Positions 60,218 to 64,000 of a stretch of 64,000 bases of DNA are shown here, piece by piece (the stretch's first letter is position 1; each line of letters starts with the position of its first letter). The position numbers were made by a program, and so were the translations under genes. The notes beneath the pieces were generated by a model that saw nothing but the letters and a program-made list of their open reading frames with translations, was not told the DNA's origin and ran no database searches. The stretch comes from Adineta vaga. Taxonomy: Eukaryota > Rotifera. The stretch is from assembly GCA_021613535.1 (NCBI GenBank), contig CP075495.1, forward strand, positions 2,046,001 to 2,110,000, read 5' to 3'.

Positions 60218-63200
60218 ATGTCGTTTTCTCATATTTGTTTTCGCATAATTCTTCTCAGTCTATTCGTGTCATTTATTGGAACATTTTCAATTTCAAACAC
60301 CCGTAATGATCTTAATCAGGTAAATCGATTTTTTTAAACAATAATATAACTACGATTGATTTGAAGGTAAACCGTCGGCAAACACAAACTAGACCAGTAC
60401 GAAGGAAAAACCCAGAAAAGAAAGAAGAATTTCATAATGCTGATACGAATGCATTACCATCAGCACGTTCGAAAACATATCTATTAACAATGTTACCTGT
60501 TGCTCAAGGTGATCATCTTTTTAATAGTGGAGGAGAACAAGAATGGGAAATACAAAGAAATACTGACACAAAATTTGCCATATTTGGTTTGAACTTTGAT
60601 TCATTTATTCGGCAAGAAAATGATTTGTTTTGTTTTTCTAGGTGATGATCTTGCTGGTGCCGAATTATCATTTACAACTCATCCAGGTTCCTGTGCATGG
60701 GATCGAAAAGATAAAATTTATAAATTAGAAGTTAATGAACATGATCCACATGAGCGTATGAGTGAACGTGCGTTTGTTACTTTGAATTTACCATATTATA
60801 ATTCAACATTATACATGTGTTTAACACCCGCCGGTTCCAATCAAGTATACCATCAAGGAAATCGGTATTAAATCAGATTTGTTCAAATCTTTTTCTTTTT
60901 TTGATTGATTTCTTTTTTCTTCTTTTCTCAAAGACCAGCATTGAAAATTCGAGTTACACGTCGTGCACTACCCGTTTGGGTAACAATAGTGTGCTTAATT
61001 TGCCTTTTAGCATTATCGGGTCTTTTTTCCGGTTTAAATCTTGGTTTGATGTCCTTGACACCACATGATCTGCTCGTTATTCAAGAAGCTGGTACACCAA
61101 ATGATCGTAAATATGCCAAAAATATCTATCCTGTACGAAAACATGGTAATTTTCTTCTATGTACAATTTTACTCGGCAATGTCTTAGTCAATTCAACAAC
61201 AACTATTCTATTAGATACATTAATTAGTGGAGGATTTGCAGTAGCTGCTGCCACATTAGCAATTGTTATTTTTGGTGAAATCATTCCTCAAGCTGTTTGT
61301 TCTCGACATGGTCTTAAAGTTGGCTCACAAACAATCATGTTAACAAAAATGTTCATGCTTTTAACATTACCAATTTCGTTTCCATTGAGTAAATTACTTG
61401 ATATTGTTCTAGGTAAGAATCGATATTACTTTTTTCTTCTTCTTCTATTCTATTTCTTTGGTAAATTTCAGGCGAAGAAGTTGGTGCACGTTATACACGT
61501 GATCAAATGAGTGCATTATTAAAACATACTAAAACAACGGATATTGAAGATCGTGAAAAGATCATTATGACTGGTGTACTTAGTTTGAAAGCGAAAAAAA
61601 TTCGTGATGTTATGACGAATTTAATTGATGTATTTATGCTTGAAGCTAATCGAATTGTGGATGATGAACTTGTTTTAAATGTTCATGGTTATGGTTATTC
61701 TAGAATACCTGTTTATGAAGGACGACGGTGAGTATTGAAATATTGTTGAAAAAAAAGAATAAATCCGATTTGTTTTTGTAGAGATAATGTCATTGGTTTA
61801 GTAAATATACGTGATTTTGCTTTACTTGATACGGAATCAGGAAAGTTTACTGTAAGAAATATAATGAATTTTTATAAGCATCGTTATGGAACAGCTATTA
61901 CACCAGATGATTCAAGTTATGATGTATTTAATTTATTCAAAAAAGGTAAATTCAAAATGTATATATAATAATAAAATCTTATCGATTATCTTTTCATTTA
62001 GAACAATATCATTTAGGTGTTGTTGTTGAATATGATAATACTGGTGAAAAAGATCCCAAAGCTAAAGCTGTCGGTATTGTTACTCTAGAAGATATTATTG
62101 AAGAAATGATTCAAGAAGAAATTATTGATGAAACCGATGTATTCAGTATGTATTCAATCAATATGAATCTATTGCATGAATTCTTATTTGTTTGTTTTTT
62201 TTAAGCTGATAACCGTCGTAAAGTACGAAATATGCTTTCTCAAGCTCCTGATTTCTCTGCATTTCTTCGTACGACAGCTATTGCTATAACAAGTAAAATC
62301 TCAGCACAAATGAAAGTTGCCGTTTTTCAATTTCTTTCCACAAGTAAGATTTGTATTCATTTTTTGAATGATATCAAATGGAATTATTTAGGTGTGGAAC
62401 CTTTTACTGATAAATATATGTCTGCTCATATCTTAAGTCGTTTATTAAATGTTGATCTCTATAAAGAATTTGAATTCGATGAAGATGATGTTGCAGCAGG
62501 CAAAACGACATATATTTATGAATATGGTAAACCAGTCGATTTTTTCGTTTTAATTGTTAGTGGTAAAGCAGAATTAGAAACGGGTAAAGAGAAAATTGTT
62601 AGTGAAGTCGGTTCATTTTCTTATTTTGGTGTTAGTGCACTTCACGTAAGTTTTGATGGAAATTTTCTACGAAGAAAATTTGATTTGCATTGTTTTTAGA
62701 CACCAGATGAAAAAGTCGAGGAACTTATTCGATTAAAATCAAATAAATTTCGTCCATATATACCTGATTTTAGTCTTCGAGTTAGTGAAGATGTACAAAT
62801 TTTACGTGTACGTCGTGTTCATTGGTTAGCAGCTGTACGTGCAACTTATTTCGAAACGAAACAAGCAGCAAATGGTGGAACACCCATGCTTAATTCTGAT
62901 GGAGAACAAATTGATTTATTAACACAAGAATTAGAAAAAGTTGATCATGTTGATCCAATAACTGCTACGGGAAGTCTTAGTGGTGGTGTAGGACAAGACA
63001 GTGCTGCTTTAGGTGGAATTGGACATGATGGTGTCATTGGTGGAAGTGGAACTTCACGTGAGAGAACATCATCATTAGCGCCAACTATTGGGTCTGATAT
63101 GGGACTAACTGGAACAGAACATGAAAAGTTATTAGGACAAAATCAAGCAATGGTTAATCTAAATAATTCAGGAAAAATACCAATCGATAGTCCTACTACA

Positions 63201-63326
63201 TCAGGCGTAAACACTCCAAGTCTTTCCGATAAACAAAAACGTCAATTAGTTCGTTCCGAAACACCGTCATCAACAACACCACCATCATTAACAGGTGGTT
63301 CATCAAAGAATCGCTCATTGACTTAG
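60218..63326 (+). CDS. CNNM-type metal transporter (ancient conserved domain protein)
   Basis: CNNM proteins mediate or regulate Mg2+ transport at the basolateral membrane. Ten exons give 868 residues. Signal peptide ([15 protein letters not shown]), extracellular domain with GAELSFT and CLTPAG, then the DUF21 membrane module: [40 protein letters not shown] and [22 protein letters not shown] pair follows ([30 protein letters not shown], and [19 protein letters not shown] with ITPDD before it), then a cyclic-nucleotide-binding homology domain ([27 protein letters not shown]). The tail is Gly/Ser/Thr-rich. Domain order matches CNNM2/CNNM4; which vertebrate paralogue is closest cannot be told. 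Confidence 0.93.
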
Positions 63327-64000
63327 TATTTGAATTAGAAAAATATGTGTATGTGTGTGCGCATGTATATATCCATAGGACAGTATTTGGAATGTAATTC
63401 TTTGTTTTTGTTTTGTTTTTATTCTTTCTCTCTCTCTCTCTCTCTTTCTTCTTTTCTTGTAATAACAGTTTTGTCTCAATTTATTTGTTGCTCTTTTAGT
63501 TTCTCTTGTTTGCCTCTTTTTCGGTTGTTGGATTTGACTAAGAGAGAAATCAGTTTGCTTTATTTCTTTCTTCTTAATTAGTTTTATGCTATTGAAAGTC
63601 TTAGAAACACTATTCAGTATGCATCTAATAGTTTTCTTATATTTTTTTGCTTCTTTTTCTAAAAATATATGCACTATTTTAAAGGAATATTTACAAAAAA
63701 AAGTGTTTTCTATCCATGCATAAAAGATTAACTCAACGATTGCACAAAAAAAACAGCATCTGGAAGATAACTAACCTTTTCCCTGTTAATGTCAACATAC
63801 AAAATTAGCTGCAACTATGTAGATTTTTCATCTAATTAGTTCGAGTTTTTCTTTTGTCAAATAATCATTAATAGAATAAAAGGAGTATTTTTTTCTCTAC
63901 CGAAAACGTGACATATGACATGAGAACATTTACTCTAACATATAAATCATTGTTTAAATCCTTTTCGAATGTTCGATTGCTTAAGTCAATGACAACATTC
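63327..64000. other. 3' flank of CNNM gene, no further gene seen
   Basis: Contains a (TG)n-like stretch near 63344-63360 and a (TC)n run at about 63426-63446. The opposite-strand ORF at 63315-63674 is low-complexity Lys/Arg/His sequence and is not supported. Confidence 0.5.
63426..63446. repeat. (TC)n microsatellite
   Basis: Roughly ten TC units in the CNNM 3' flank. Confidence 0.7.

Noticed and set aside
63315-63674. Minus-strand ORF with Arg/Glu repeats
   Set aside because: Antisense of TC and TG microsatellites in the CNNM 3' flank.

Overview
This window looks like nuclear DNA from an invertebrate animal, most probably a bdelloid rotifer. It is AT-rich and gene-dense. Most introns are about 50-80 nt with GT/AG ends. 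The conserved genes are animal-type (ARMH3, LAS1, IFT25, MRPL38, MPC2, KRTCAP2, PAXBP1, Deltex, PLPPR, CNNM), and among them sit genes of bacterial or fungal character (YHYH proteins, an intronless SGNH hydrolase, an MNN1-type mannosyltransferase). Many starts lie just behind an unpaired splice-acceptor sequence, as expected from spliced-leader trans-splicing. The species call is inference; exon models were built by eye from reading frame, splice sites and family similarity.

Layout. 1-2.4 kb: 3' part of a serotonin/amine-type GPCR with a very large third intracellular loop. 2.4-7.3 kb (minus): P5B ATPase (ATP13A type) that lacks its last ~300 residues where it meets the GPCR tail to tail. 8.2 kb (minus): selenocysteine tRNA. 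8.7-14.1 kb: ARMH3 and LAS1. 14.2-18.2 kb (minus): two unrecognised membrane proteins and a beta-1,4-galactosyltransferase with two successive 13-nt exons. 18.2-21.5 kb: gene-free. 21.5-28.3 kb: three tandem YHYH-domain genes, one intact and two frameshifted. 29.3-32.0 kb: IFT25, a frameshifted SGNH hydrolase, a small acidic protein and a small membrane protein. 32.3-45.4 kb (minus): HORMA-domain protein, MRPL38, MPC2, second galactosyltransferase, KRTCAP2, PAXBP1. 45.8-49.6 kb: Deltex-type RING ligase and PLPPR-like protein. 49.8-58.5 kb: acidic secreted protein (minus), aldo-keto reductase, cadherin-like protein, two small membrane proteins (minus), MNN1-type mannosyltransferase. 60.2-63.3 kb: CNNM metal transporter.

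The genes do not form one pathway. Themes are Golgi/ER glycosylation and secretion (two B4GALT, MNN1-type enzyme, KRTCAP2, ARMH3), mitochondria (MRPL38, MPC2), RNA processing (LAS1, PAXBP1, tRNA-Sec) and membrane transport (P5B ATPase, CNNM). I found no CRISPR array, no complete transposon and no new multi-gene system. The points most worth a second look are the truncated ATPase, the microexons across the galactosyltransferase catalytic motif, the decaying YHYH array, the frameshifted SGNH gene and the HORMA gene.
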